61,070 bases of DNA from Ammoniphilus resinae (GCF_017873965.1 NZ_JAGGKT010000022.1:1-61070), one strand, 5' to 3'. Positions 7,916 to 16,624 are shown, counted from the first letter of the stretch. Numbers and translations are program-made. The notes: generated by a model not told the origin, from the letters alone.

Positions 7916-9310
7916 TTATACTTCTACTACTCCGTCTAATCCCTCTTTATTATGATAGACTTCCTCATTTAAATCGCCAGTAATTTTACTGGTTAAAATA
8001 CCAGATGTCATACTGCCACTAACATTTAATGCGGTGCGTCCCATATCAATCAAGGGTTCAACAGAGATTAGCAAGCCAACGATCGCGATCGGCAAGTTCA
8101 TGACCGAAAGCACGATCAAGGAAGCGAAGGTTGCCCCGCCGCCTACACCGGCTACACCAAATGAACTAATCATCACTACAACGATGAGCGTGAGGATGAA
8201 GCCTGGATCTAGTGGATTGATGCCAACCGTCGGAGCAACCATAATCGCTAGCATGGCTGGGTAGATCCCTGCACAACCATTTTGTCCAATTGTTAAACTG
8301 AACGGTCCAACAAAGTTGGCCACACCTTCGGATACGCCAAAGCCATCTGTTTGCGTTTTAATATTCAGCGGTAAAGTACCCGCACTCGAACGAGAAGTAA
8401 AAGCAAAGGTTAACGCCGGTAATCCTTTTTTCACATAAGTTACAGGGCTTAACTTTGCAAAACTAATCAATAATAAATGGATTAAGAACATCACAAAAAG
8501 GGCTACATACGAAGCAACAACAAATTTACCTAAGTTTATGATCGATTGATAATCACTTGTTGCCGCTACTTTTGTCATTAAAGCTAAGACCCCATATGGT
8601 GTTAACCGGAGGATTAATGTAACTACGCGCATAATGATAGCATATAGAGCATCCACTATTTTTGCGAACAATTCGGCTTGCTCTTCCTGTTTCCGTCTTA
8701 CCCCTAAATACGCCATCCCAATAAAGGAGGCAAAGATCACAACCGCGATCGTTGAGGTAGGGCGAGATCCTGTCAAATCCGAAAACGGATTGGATGGAAT
8801 AAACGAAAGAATCTGTTGTGGAATCGTTAGATCTTCCACCGATACGACTTTCTCGCTCAATGCTTCATTCCGGGCTTGTTCTGCTTCACCGTTTTGCAAC
8901 TGAATCCCTTCTAACCCAAAGCCGAGCGCAGATCCGATCCCAATTGCCGCAGCAATGGCTGTTGTGATGAGCAATATCCCGATCCCATAACTGCTGATTT
9001 TCCCCAGATTTTTCGAAAGTTTTACCTTTGTAAAGGCCCCAACAATCGAGATAAATACTAATGGCATGACTACCATTTGCAGGAACTTCACATAACCGGA
9101 ACCGACAATGTTAAACCATTCAATCGTTGTTTTGGTGATGTCTGAAGACATCCCATAAAAAAGATTCATCATAAAGCCAAATAATATTCCTAAACCAAGT
9201 CCCGCAAATACACGTTTTGAAAACGTGACATGTTTCTTTTGCATCATGTACAATCCGACAATGATTGCTAGAAAGATTAAGATATTAATGATAACTAGAA
9301 ACGTATTCAA
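7916..9310 (-). CDS. tcyP: L-cystine transporter (DAACS family)
   Basis: Predicted 464-residue sodium:dicarboxylate symporter-fold protein, the length of Bacillus TcyP. The N-terminus (NTFLVIINILIFLAIIVGLY) and the domain AFTSRSSAGTLPLN plus GVAGVGGGATFASL fit TcyP better than glutamate carriers. It would import L-cystine at the cytoplasmic membrane. There are eight main helices plus re-entrant loops. The ATG follows AGGAGAGGA. It is a single-gene unit with its own terminator. TcyP is usually induced under sulfur limitation in Bacillus (family knowledge); no S-box is seen in front of it. Confidence 0.85.
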   Translation of the reverse strand: MNTFLVIINILIFLAIIVGLYMMQKKHVTFSKRVFAGLGLGILFGFMMNLFYGMSSDITKTTIEWFNIVGSGYVKFLQMVVMPLVFISIVGAFTKVKLSKNLGKISSYGIGILLITTAIAAAIGIGSALGFGLEGIQLQNGEAEQARNEALSEKVVSVEDLTIPQQILSFIPSNPFSDLTGSRPTSTIAVVIFASFIGMAYLGVRRKQEEQAELFAKIVDALYAIIMRVVTLILRLTPYGVLALMTKVAATSDYQSIINLGKFVVASYVALFVMFLIHLLLISFAKLSPVTYVKKGLPALTFAFTSRSSAGTLPLNIKTQTDGFGVSEGVANFVGPFSLTIGQNGCAGIYPAMLAIMVAPTVGINPLDPGFILTLIVVVMISSFGVAGVGGGATFASLIVLSVMNLPIAIVGLLISVEPLIDMGRTALNVSGSMTSGILTSKITGDLNEEVYHNKEGLDGVVEV

Positions 9311-9417
9311 GATGGTCCTCTCCTTGATGTAAAATATTTAGTTTGATAGAGTGAAAATCTACTTTATTACTATATGATAATAAATCCAATTGGTAAAGTG
9401 GGATTTAAATATTTTTG

Positions 9418-9448
9418 TAAAAAAAGAGGATGGAGTTGCTCTCCATCC
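9418..9448 (-). terminator. intrinsic terminator
   Basis: Stem GGATGGAG with CTCCATCC, loop 5, followed on the minus strand by TCTTTTTTT. It ends the DUF1036 gene nine bases after its stop. Confidence 0.8.
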
Positions 9449-9456
9449 ACATGGTA

Positions 9457-9978
9457 CTACCTTTTCCTCTTGACACATAAACATTTTTGAGTCCGGTTCG
9501 ATTTCGTTTTTCCATTAACAGATGATCTGGCAATACATTTTTTACTTAGTTTGAATTTAAAATGACGAATTTTGTAATTAGAATTATGCATCCGGTTATT
9601 TTTAGAACTAACTTTTGTTTTAGAATTAGAAATAAAAAGGGTAAGGGTGAAGTTTGTAAAATTCCCGATCGGTAAACTTCTCAAACCCACAGTTCTACAG
9701 TTGGTCACTCCGCAATCCGCTACCCAACACATGTTGAATGCTCGATCCGTAGGGATCCTGGTAAAGAAATTACCGCTCCACGTATTCCCTACCGTGTCAA
9801 ATGCGTAATAATAAAATGTGGTATTTGCGACAGATCCATTCCATACCACCGTACTTCTACCAGGTTGTACGGGGTAATAGCCTGCCTTCACTAAAGGAGT
9901 AGGACTACAGTCGGAATCAGGACCAGCGATGACAACATACAGGGTATTCGGGGTGTTATTCCTGAAAAAGAGACTCAT
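9457..9978 (-). CDS. DUF1036 protein with a basic C-terminal tail
   Basis: Predicted 173-residue protein. Residues 1 to about 118 fit DUF1036: SLFFRNNTPNTLYVVIA, FYYYAFDTVGNTWSGNFFT, and conserved Cys in the CWVADCG region. The last 55 residues are not typical of the family and are densely basic (roughly 20 Lys/Arg, with NSKTKVSSKNN, KFKLSKKC and KRKR). No signal peptide is seen. The neighbour upstream is a YheC/YheD-type spore-coat protein, so a spore-surface role is possible (inference). The ATG has an AAGGTGGG site. A late frameshift producing the tail is an alternative. Confidence 0.7.
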   Translation of the reverse strand: MSLFFRNNTPNTLYVVIAGPDSDCSPTPLVKAGYYPVQPGRSTVVWNGSVANTTFYYYAFDTVGNTWSGNFFTRIPTDRAFNMCWVADCGVTNCRTVGLRSLPIGNFTNFTLTLFISNSKTKVSSKNNRMHNSNYKIRHFKFKLSKKCIARSSVNGKTKSNRTQKCLCVKRKR

Positions 9979-10116
9979 TATATCCCACCTTATTCCATGA
10001 TTACGCTTTAGTACGCGTAATTAATCTATTCGGGTTTTTGAATAAATGATTGGACGTATTACCAGTAGTAATATTTTGAAGCTATCACTATCGATATTAG
10101 GCAGTAAAAAGGTTAT

Positions 10117-10854
10117 TTAATGCTTTTTCTTGCTATGATATTTCGCTAGTTTCCTAATTTTTTTAAAAGTTCCCTTGTACTTTTTAAATAAAAAATGAGC
10201 TGGAATTCGAGGATTCGCTTCAATTAGCCAAACCTTGCCATTTTTATCCACAGCAATATCATAGCCAATCTGCCATTCATACCGGTGTTTGCTATATACG
10301 CGAGTACAATCATGAGCTAATTGGATCATTTCCTTTTTTATTGAAGCGATTTTTTTCCGTCCGATCCCTAAAGATTTCTTCATGGCCTTATTCACGGTAG
10401 TTACATACCCTTTTCCTCTAGCCACATTCGTTATAATGCTTTTTTTCCCGGCTACTTTTGCAACCATTCCGATGTGGCTCCATTTCCCATCTTTGGTTCT
10501 CATCATCATTAATCGGATATCGAAAGGACGTCCATTAATCTTTGCCAATTTAATCCCCTGTTGAACGATGTGAGTTTTTTTCCTTGCAAGTTTTAGTTTT
10601 TTATATAGTTTTTGGACGGAATTGCATGAAGTCTTTTTACCTTTCTCTACCACAAAATAATACTTATCCCTTTTCCTCCATGCCTTAATAATTCCAATCC
10701 CGCGTCCTCCCCCCGTTGGTTTGATATAAACCATTGTATATTTTTTCAAATACGTCTTTAATGATGACAGTGTACAGATCGCTGTACTTGGTAAATAAGC
10801 TTTAACGGCTCGTTCCTTTTGAAATATACGATGAAACCAATATTTCCCCCCCAA
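10117..10854 (-). CDS. YheC/YheD-family spore-coat-associated ATP-grasp protein
   Basis: Predicted 245-residue protein with an ATP-grasp core: KPTGGGRGIGIIK (nucleotide loop, near residues 46-58), PFDIRLMMMRTKDGKW, ITNVARGKGYVT, and WQIGYDIAVDKNGKVWLIEANPRIP (metal-binding end). These are the motifs of YheC/YheD, endospore coat-associated proteins of Bacillus (family knowledge). The protein is short for the family, which often has an N-terminal extension. It begins at a TTG with a strong AGGAGGTG site, and the Lys content is high. The substrate to be ligated is unknown. A paralogue lies at 21680. Confidence 0.8.
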   Translation of the reverse strand: MGGKYWFHRIFQKERAVKAYLPSTAICTLSSLKTYLKKYTMVYIKPTGGGRGIGIIKAWRKRDKYYFVVEKGKKTSCNSVQKLYKKLKLARKKTHIVQQGIKLAKINGRPFDIRLMMMRTKDGKWSHIGMVAKVAGKKSIITNVARGKGYVTTVNKAMKKSLGIGRKKIASIKKEMIQLAHDCTRVYSKHRYEWQIGYDIAVDKNGKVWLIEANPRIPAHFLFKKYKGTFKKIRKLAKYHSKKKH

Positions 10855-11055
10855 CAGGCCACCTCCTAATCAAAGCTAGTGTCAGATTACGTATGTAATG
10901 CGAAGAGAGGAACGGTATCTACCTATGCAACCGAAATTTTACTATAGTCATAGGGACTTTTTATGTCCATAGTTGCATTTTTTGTCCCAATAAGATATAA
11001 TAGTATTATAAAAATTTAGACGGCCATTATAAAATATAAGGAGGGAAATGTTAGA

Positions 11056-11307
11056 ATGGTGCGTAATACTTTTGATGAAATTGAAATTGACTTTAACCAT
11101 GACTACGACTATGAGGAAGATCGCCAAAGAGAAACTGCTATGCTAAATCGCCGCTACGTTTTAGCATTCGAAAAGAAATACAACTGTACATTTCCAGAAT
11201 TTATTATGATGGACCATACCGAAGAGCAAAGAATTGATCTTGTGCTTTGGGCTTCTTCTATTCGATATCTAGCTGTGAATAATGAAAATTTATATATTGT
11301 GGGATAA
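11056..11307 (+). CDS. hypothetical acidic small protein
   Basis: Predicted 83-residue protein, acidic at its N-terminus (FDEIEIDFNHDYDYEEDRQR) and aromatic-rich. There are no membrane helices and I cannot assign a family. An AGGAGGGAAATG site directly precedes the ATG. A promoter-like pair lies upstream, near 11000 (TATAATAGTATTATAA). It is monocistronic, and a cluster of hairpins follows its stop. Confidence 0.7.
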   Translation: MVRNTFDEIEIDFNHDYDYEEDRQRETAMLNRRYVLAFEKKYNCTFPEFIMMDHTEEQRIDLVLWASSIRYLAVNNENLYIVG

Positions 11308-11348
11308 TCTCGCATAACATACGGGGGATAAATTCAGATTAAGGGATT

Positions 11349-11536
11349 TAACGGAAAAAAGTTCCGTAATCCCCGATCACTTAATTTAAAAAAGCGAAAT
11401 AGCGGAAAATTCTTCCGTTATTTTCTTTTTATCTCTATTTGAAAACGTTTGCAAACAAAAATAACGGAATTTTCTTCCGCTATTTTTGTTACTTTAGGTG
11501 CCAAAAATCAAATAACGGAAAAATATTCCTCTATTC
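11349..11536. repeat. cluster of related small hairpins (AACGGAA type)
   Basis: Four related elements lie within 190 bases: AACGGAAaaaagTTCCGT (11350), AATAGCGGAAaattcTTCCGTTATT (11399), AATAACGGAAttttcTTCCGCTATT (11460) and a decayed AATAACGGAAaaatATTCC (11511). Arms differ by G-U-compatible changes (GCGGAA against ACGGAA), so base pairing in RNA is preserved. The middle two end in T runs and can act as terminators in either direction. This looks like tandem amplification of one element. Confidence 0.6.
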
Positions 11537-11598
11537 CCACTAAATCAACCACTTTTAGGTTTCAATCGGACTCAGAATTCGCTATTTGGCCATAACAC

Positions 11599-11787
11599 TT
11601 AAGTTTCAATTTTCAAATGACTCTTTACGAAATGAAGAAGTGTTTGCCCTAACCCAGTAAGAATAACCCCTTTCGCTTCACACTTTTCGCAAGAAGTAGT
11701 CGTTCCATCGTGGTTTACCTCTCCTTTCCCTTTACATTCAGGACACTGCACTTGCAAATCATCTGTTGTAAAAATCACGTTACCCAT
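11599..11787 (-). CDS. rtpA: anti-TRAP homologue
   Basis: Predicted 62-residue zinc protein aligning with Bacillus anti-TRAP over its length: TTDDLQV, CPECKGKGEV, CEKCEAKGVILT and TLLHFVKSHL. Two CXXCXGXG-type halves coordinate zinc. Anti-TRAP binds the tryptophan-loaded TRAP ring and frees trp leader RNA when tRNA-Trp is uncharged (established for B. subtilis). About six extra residues sit between the two Cys pairs compared with B. subtilis. The ATG at 11787 follows GGAGGGA. A T-box lies directly upstream, which strongly supports the identification. Confidence 0.85.
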   Translation of the reverse strand: MGNVIFTTDDLQVQCPECKGKGEVNHDGTTTSCEKCEAKGVILTGLGQTLLHFVKSHLKIET

Positions 11788-11872
11788 CAAAATCCCTCCA
11801 GTTTTTTAATTTTCTGTTCAAGTCAAACCGCCACCAATCATCTCCCATGCTCATTCCCCCTTTGAAACATAC

Positions 11873-12136
11873 AAAAAAGGCCTTCCATCCTCGGTAAAAA
11901 GGACGGAAAGCCGCGGTGCCACCTTTATTCGTTTGTATTAACTACAAACGCACTTCATAGGGTACAGAAACAGAATCGATACCCCGTCTCTTTTAACGGT
12001 GAGACCTTTCCGCCAAAGCCTACTCCACATTTCGGTTTGGTTGCTCCGAAGCCCATTCAACATGAATCCCACACTGATTTTCACCATCCATCAGCTCTCT
12101 GAAGTGTCAATCATGCCTACTCTTCTCCATCAACGC
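11873..12136 (-). promoter_or_regulatory. T-box riboswitch, likely tRNA-Trp
   Basis: The minus strand contains the conserved T-box AAAGGTGGCACCGCGG (11911-11926) followed by a terminator stem (GGCTTTCCGTCC with GGATGGAAGGCC, then TTTTTT). The upstream stem I features include AGAGAG, GGTGAAAATCAG and a GGCTTCGGAGC-like 3' side. A TGG (Trp) triplet at 12053-12055 in GAATGGGCTTC fits the specifier position. When tRNA-Trp is uncharged, antitermination would allow rtpA expression. A TTGTTA / TATGAT promoter-like pair precedes it near 12165-12140. Confidence 0.9.
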
Positions 12137-12191
12137 AAAAATATCATAATTGATATCAGTTTATAACAATTCGTTTATATTTTCAACGGGT

Positions 12192-13082
12192 TTACAGTTC
12201 TTTAGAAACCAAACTACGCTGCCCTTTCACAGTAGCATCAGGATTTCTTTTTCTATTTACAATCCATATTCCTACGAGTACAAGCATAATTCCTACCAAT
12301 GTATGTATTTCAAAGCTTTCTTGCAAAAATAGGCATCCGGAAATAACACCCACGACAGGTACAAGCAGTAAAGAAATGGATGCTTTGCTAGCTTCCGTTC
12401 GACTCAAAATATGATTCCACATAACAAAAGTCAAAGCAGAAGCGACAATCCCTGAAAACAGAATATAAACGACCGGCATGAATCCCCAGTTCGATCCCCC
12501 ATCTTCAAATGAAAGAGAATATACCAATAATCCGACTGCCCCAATCGTCATTTGCCAGGTTGTAAATTGAATACTATCACAATGCTTTAATTTCAGTTTA
12601 AAAAGTAGGTTAGCTGCAGCCCAAGAAATAGCGGAGCTTAATGCCAGTAATACAGCCCATAGAGACCCACCTATATGGATATTCATGGCGAGAAATAAAC
12701 CGAATAGGCCTAGCACAATTCCAAACGTCTTTCTTACAGTCAATTGTTCTCCAGGAATCCACAAATGTGCCATGATTGAAAGGAATAACGGCATGCTGTA
12801 GGTTAGAACAGAGGTAAGACCCGCACTTACATAGTTAAGGGATATTTGAATCGCGATATTAAAATAGGTGGTTTGAAAGAATCCGCACAGAATATACCAC
12901 TTCAAATCCGATCTATTCGGCAAGAATATCCTTCTCATCAAACTCACACCGAGGAGTACGATGGCACCCGTTAGAAATCGAAATGCGGCAAACAGAACAG
13001 GCGGAAACGCACCATTACCCAATTTCATGATAACAAAATTAAATCCCCAGATAATACACAACATAGCCATCGAAGCATTCAT
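12192..13082 (-). CDS. EamA/DMT-family transporter
   Basis: Predicted 296-residue protein with ten membrane helices in two EamA repeats (about 1-135 and 150-285), including CIIWGFNFVIMKLG and SISLLLVPVVGVISGCLF. Members usually export amino acids or metabolites. It ends 56 bases before the T-box/anti-TRAP unit on the same strand. In B. subtilis the anti-TRAP operon also contains an EamA gene (ycbK), there downstream, so a link to tryptophan is plausible. It is divergent from a LysR regulator gene (13218), its likely controller. The ATG follows GAGGGGATA. Confidence 0.85.
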   Translation of the reverse strand: MNASMAMLCIIWGFNFVIMKLGNGAFPPVLFAAFRFLTGAIVLLGVSLMRRIFLPNRSDLKWYILCGFFQTTYFNIAIQISLNYVSAGLTSVLTYSMPLFLSIMAHLWIPGEQLTVRKTFGIVLGLFGLFLAMNIHIGGSLWAVLLALSSAISWAAANLLFKLKLKHCDSIQFTTWQMTIGAVGLLVYSLSFEDGGSNWGFMPVVYILFSGIVASALTFVMWNHILSRTEASKASISLLLVPVVGVISGCLFLQESFEIHTLVGIMLVLVGIWIVNRKRNPDATVKGQRSLVSKEL

Positions 13083-13217
13083 CCTATTATCCCCTCTTCC
13101 CTCATTCCAACTTCATCTTAGTGCTAACCATACTTTACACCGGCTATAAATTAGTGTCTAATATATAAATGATGTTTTATTAAGTCGAAAAACGACTTAA
13201 TGAGGAGGGGAATAGCT

Positions 13218-14129
13218 ATGGAACTTCGTCAGCTTGAATATTTCACCGTAGTAGCAGAGGAACTGCATTTTGGCCGCGCGGCAATTCGCTTACAGATGAC
13301 ACAACCACCTTTAAGTCAACAGATTATACAACTTGAAAGGGAACTTGGAGTCGAGTTGTTCAAGAGATCAAAAAGACATGTAGAGCTTACAAACGCAGGA
13401 AAGGTTTTCTTGCAAGACGTTCATCACATACTGATCCAATTGGAGCGAGCTAAGACTGCAGCTCTTAGGGCACACATGGGGATGCTTGGGCGGTTAGTTC
13501 TTGGCTTTGTTGGATCCGCAACATTCGATATTCTTCCAATCATCGTTCGAGCGTTTCAAGAGCAGTTCCCCCACGTAGATTTAGTTCTTCGCGAAATGCC
13601 TACACCCATGCAAATTGAGGCATTTCACAAAAGGGACATCGACATTGGTTTTGTAAGAACCCCTGTGGTTGACCCGCTCCTATCCCTTTTGCCCGTTCAT
13701 CAAGAGACCTGTATTGCCGTCGTACCGAAATCGCATCCGATGGCGGAACGTTCTTCCCTATCAATGGGTGATCTATACACAGAACGATTTATATTAGTGG
13801 AAAGAGAGATTTGGCCAAGCTGGTATGATGATATCCTCTCGAAATGCCGTGATGCTGGTTTCAGCCCACACATCCGACAAGAAGTGAAAGAAATCCAAAC
13901 AGTAATAGGTTTGGTTGCAGCAGGACTTGGGATCAGTATCGTCCCAAAATCAACAGTGAACTTGCATGCACGAGACGTCGTGTATATAGAAATTGAAGGA
14001 ACTGCCCCCCGTGTAGAAATGTGCATCGCCTGGCGAACCGATGACAATTCAACGTTAGTTAAACAGTTTCTCGAGACCGCATCACGCACAATGAATGTCC
14101 CGTCCAAAGAAACTGATATCCTCTCATAA
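13218..14129 (+). CDS. LysR-family transcriptional regulator
   Basis: Predicted 303-residue regulator with an N-terminal winged helix (MELRQLEYFTVVAEELHFGR, then TQPPLSQQIIQLERELGVELF) and a C-terminal periplasmic-binding-like effector domain from about residue 90. I chose the ATG at 13218 because GAGGAGGGG lies seven bases upstream; the in-frame ATG at 13200 precedes that site. It is divergent from the EamA exporter gene with a 135-base gap, the usual arrangement for a LysR regulator and its target. The effector is unknown. A terminator follows at 14140. Confidence 0.92.
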   Translation: MELRQLEYFTVVAEELHFGRAAIRLQMTQPPLSQQIIQLERELGVELFKRSKRHVELTNAGKVFLQDVHHILIQLERAKTAALRAHMGMLGRLVLGFVGSATFDILPIIVRAFQEQFPHVDLVLREMPTPMQIEAFHKRDIDIGFVRTPVVDPLLSLLPVHQETCIAVVPKSHPMAERSSLSMGDLYTERFILVEREIWPSWYDDILSKCRDAGFSPHIRQEVKEIQTVIGLVAAGLGISIVPKSTVNLHARDVVYIEIEGTAPRVEMCIAWRTDDNSTLVKQFLETASRTMNVPSKETDILS

Positions 14130-14139
14130 TAAACACATT

Positions 14140-14180
14140 AAAAATCCGACTCATCCTAAGTCTAGGGGATCGGATTTTTT
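14140..14180 (+). terminator. intrinsic terminator of the LysR gene
   Basis: Arms AAAATCCGA and TCGGATTTT with a partly paired loop, then TTTTTTG, 11 bases after the LysR stop. Confidence 0.7.
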
Positions 14181-14190
14181 GTATGTTACC

Positions 14191-14223
14191 GTTCATATTG
14201 AGTTCACAATACCCGTTTATAGT
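14191..14223 (+). promoter_or_regulatory. regulon promoter element, copy A
   Basis: GTTCATATTGAGTTCACAA (14191-14209) holds TTCA twice, 11 bp apart, and is followed after eight bases by the -10 TATAGT (14218-14223). The -35 region lacks a good TTGACA, as expected for an activator-dependent promoter. The same element with the same spacing occurs at 31272, 31367, 35086 and 46480. It drives the two-gene operon starting at 14260. The OmpR/PhoB-type half-site period suggests the response regulator encoded at 33476-34156 (inference). Confidence 0.75.
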
Positions 14224-14259
14224 GTGTTTATCGGAATATCACCTTAGGAGGAAATAACA

Positions 14260-14592
14260 ATGAAATCATGTTGCACAAAAATGAAAAAATGGCGAAAGGT
14301 CTCTATGTTTCTACCGATGATTCTTACTTTTTTAGCTACTCAACATTGGCTGCATGGGCTTATCTTTATCGCACTAGGAGGAACGGCTAGTGAATTAATG
14401 AGTATGAGCATGGATAGCATGCTTCCGTTCCAGCGTGTGATGATTGTGCTAACCCTGGTCACCGTTCTATGGTCGGTGTATGAATTATTAAAAGATAGGT
14501 TTATTCACAAAGCGAAGATTGCACTCACATCCATTTCAGCGCTGATTGGACTCGGGTATGTAATCGCTGCTTTAATTCACAACGGATGGTAG
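14260..14592 (+). CDS. small membrane protein of the shared-promoter regulon
   Basis: Predicted 110-residue membrane protein with three likely helices (near 17-40, 58-78 and 86-106) and a basic, Cys-containing N-terminus (MKSCCTKMKKWRK). I know no family for it. The ATG follows AGGAGGAAA. It is the first gene behind promoter copy A and lies 43 bases before the membrane PfpI gene, so they form one transcript. A role in the cell envelope is inferred from that company. Confidence 0.75.
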   Translation: MKSCCTKMKKWRKVSMFLPMILTFLATQHWLHGLIFIALGGTASELMSMSMDSMLPFQRVMIVLTLVTVLWSVYELLKDRFIHKAKIALTSISALIGLGYVIAALIHNGW

Positions 14593-14635
14593 GCTACCCT
14601 ATCCGCAACTAAAACCCTTTTGGAGGAGAAAAAAT

Positions 14636-15979
14636 ATGAAAAGCTTATTCCTACGTCTGGTTATTTATATAAGTCTAGTCGTGGTGTTTGTGGGCGGGAT
14701 GGGATGGTTCGGATTTCAAAGTTCAAGGGACGCATTCTATCAAGCGAATCGTAAGGAGCCCCTTCCCTCTTTGCAAGGAATAGCAAAACCTAAATATGAT
14801 CCAAAAAAACCGACGGTTGCTGTCCTGTTGGGAAACGAATCCACGTATGGCTCCGATTTTATGATTCCATACGAAGTATTCTCAAGAACAGGAGCTTATA
14901 ACGTCTATGCTGTTGCCTCAGACAATCAGGTAAAAACATTGACTGGCGGCCTCGACGTGGTCCCCCACTACTCTTTTCAGGAACTGGATCAATTACTAGG
15001 GAAAAGTCCTGACATTATCGCGATCCCTTTTATGAATGGGAATGACGAAGAAAAATTTCAACCGATCCGAAAGTGGATTCAGCAACATGCCGAGGCCACG
15101 TTCTTAAGCATTTGCGGGGGATCGGGAAACCTAGCGGCTACAGGCTTATTAAAGGGAAAGTCAGCAGCATCGCATTGGCTTAACTTAGGGGTTTTTGAAA
15201 AGGATTATCCAGATACAAACTGGATCAGCGATCAGCGGTACGTTGAGGACGGAAACATCATCTCCTCGGCCGGTGTTTCATCAGGAATCGATGCCTCGCT
15301 CTATGTCATTTCACAAAAACTAGGCGAGCCGATGGCAGCAAAAATCGCAAAAGAGCTAAACTATCCTACTTACCACTTCGTGCAAAATCCAAAAATGGAA
15401 CCTTTTGAATTCGAAATAGCGACTTATGCCATGAATCATGCCTTTCAGTGGAACCGGAAAAAAGTAGGCGCCCTGCTCTATAACGGTGTGGAGGAAATTG
15501 CCCTCTCTTCTGTTTTTGATATCTATTCAAACACCGGTACAACAACGGTTCTTTCGATATCCAACAGAGAGCAGCCGATCATGACAAAACACGGTCTGAA
15601 CCTGGTTTCCAGACACTCCTTATCCAATGCACCTAAACTAGATCGAATGATCGTTCCAGGAAGGGAAGCATCTGAATTGGTAGCAAAAGACATGAAAAAC
15701 TGGAACAAGGAAGTTCTGTTTATTCACAGTGACGCCCCGGAGAGATATATGTTAGAAGTGGAATTCGAAGATTTAGCCAAGCAAGAGGATCTTCTTACGG
15801 CAAACCATGCCGTGAAGCGTCTGGAGTTCCGCGGGGATGAGATCCATCTGGAAGGAAAAGCGTTTCCCCTTGAAACTTACGGTAACATTCTTTTCGCTGC
15901 TTTGCTGGGGCTCTTTGTAGGCTACCTTATCGACAGAAGAATGATCACGAAGAAAAACAGGAATTTGTTGAAGCCATAA
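14636..15979 (+). CDS. membrane-anchored tandem DJ-1/PfpI protein
   Basis: Predicted 447-residue protein. An N-terminal helix (8-28) and a C-terminal helix (about 418-436) flank an outside region with two DJ-1/PfpI-like domains. The first (about 55-255) has VAVLLGNESTYGSDF, a Cys elbow SICGGSGNLAATG and SSAGVSSGIDASLY. The second (about 275-400) resembles the fold (VGALLYNGVEEIALSSVFD, MIVPGREAS) but lacks the Cys elbow. A paralogue at 29822 has the same layout and the same promoter element. The enzymatic role is unknown; topology is inferred from helices. The ATG follows GGAGGAG. Confidence 0.85.
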   Translation: MKSLFLRLVIYISLVVVFVGGMGWFGFQSSRDAFYQANRKEPLPSLQGIAKPKYDPKKPTVAVLLGNESTYGSDFMIPYEVFSRTGAYNVYAVASDNQVKTLTGGLDVVPHYSFQELDQLLGKSPDIIAIPFMNGNDEEKFQPIRKWIQQHAEATFLSICGGSGNLAATGLLKGKSAASHWLNLGVFEKDYPDTNWISDQRYVEDGNIISSAGVSSGIDASLYVISQKLGEPMAAKIAKELNYPTYHFVQNPKMEPFEFEIATYAMNHAFQWNRKKVGALLYNGVEEIALSSVFDIYSNTGTTTVLSISNREQPIMTKHGLNLVSRHSLSNAPKLDRMIVPGREASELVAKDMKNWNKEVLFIHSDAPERYMLEVEFEDLAKQEDLLTANHAVKRLEFRGDEIHLEGKAFPLETYGNILFAALLGLFVGYLIDRRMITKKNRNLLKP

Positions 15980-16106
15980 TCATTTTGCTTGTATATCTAG
16001 ATTCTCAATGAATTTATTCATATAGATCTTCTCCCACTTTCCTGAGAAACTTCGTTTAAGCCCCAAATTATGTTATTCTACCCTTATATCATGAGGAGGG
16101 TTGAAC

Positions 16107-16514
16107 ATGAGTTTTTGCTGCGGAACTGATATGCTCCTAACCATCGCTGATATTCGGTATCACTCAACAACGATTACGAATGTCCCTATGCTCTTTTGTT
16201 TGGCCTGCGATCAACTGATTGTCCATCCCGACATTGAGCTCGAATTTGAACTTCTAAAAGATTATGCAATCAGCGATCGGACCAGGGAAGTCGATCTAGC
16301 TCCCCATATTTCCCAAAATAAACAGGAATACCTGTATGATCCCAGAAACCAGGCTGAACATCTCAGGTTAGGTGATACCTTAAAAGAGCATATTGACCGT
16401 GCCCTCGATCTATATTCTATGGCCCAAACTGTGGACGACCCTGCTTGGAAAGAAGAAGTGCTCGACCGGCTGAATACTCTTCAGAAGAAGGTGGAACGAA
16501 ATCAAAAGCACTAA
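16107..16514 (+). CDS. hypothetical protein with a Cys-pair motif
   Basis: Predicted 135-residue protein. The N-terminal 40 residues have a CC pair and a CLAC motif (SFCCGTDML, MLFCLACDQLI) that could bind one zinc, in a layout like YgiT-type zinc fingers. The rest is helical and acidic. I start it at the ATG at 16107, six bases after GAGGAGGG, not at the TTG two codons earlier. It stands alone, with a bidirectional terminator about 70 bases downstream. Function unknown. Confidence 0.7.
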   Translation: MSFCCGTDMLLTIADIRYHSTTITNVPMLFCLACDQLIVHPDIELEFELLKDYAISDRTREVDLAPHISQNKQEYLYDPRNQAEHLRLGDTLKEHIDRALDLYSMAQTVDDPAWKEEVLDRLNTLQKKVERNQKH

Positions 16515-16584
16515 GGCCTCCATCCATGTTAAGCAACGTATAGGTATAATAACCAAGTGTCCCAACTCTTATGAATTAAACACT

Positions 16585-16624
16585 AAAAAAGAGGTTCGTC
16601 AGCCGTAGTGACGAACCTCTTTTT
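16585..16624. terminator. bidirectional terminator
   Basis: A perfect stem AAAAAGAGGTTCGTCA with TGACGAACCTCTTTTT and a 7-base loop lies between two converging genes and serves both. Confidence 0.85.

Noticed and set aside
13700-14107. 135-codon frame antisense to the LysR gene
   Set aside because: Shadow of a well-supported LysR gene; composition is not protein-like.
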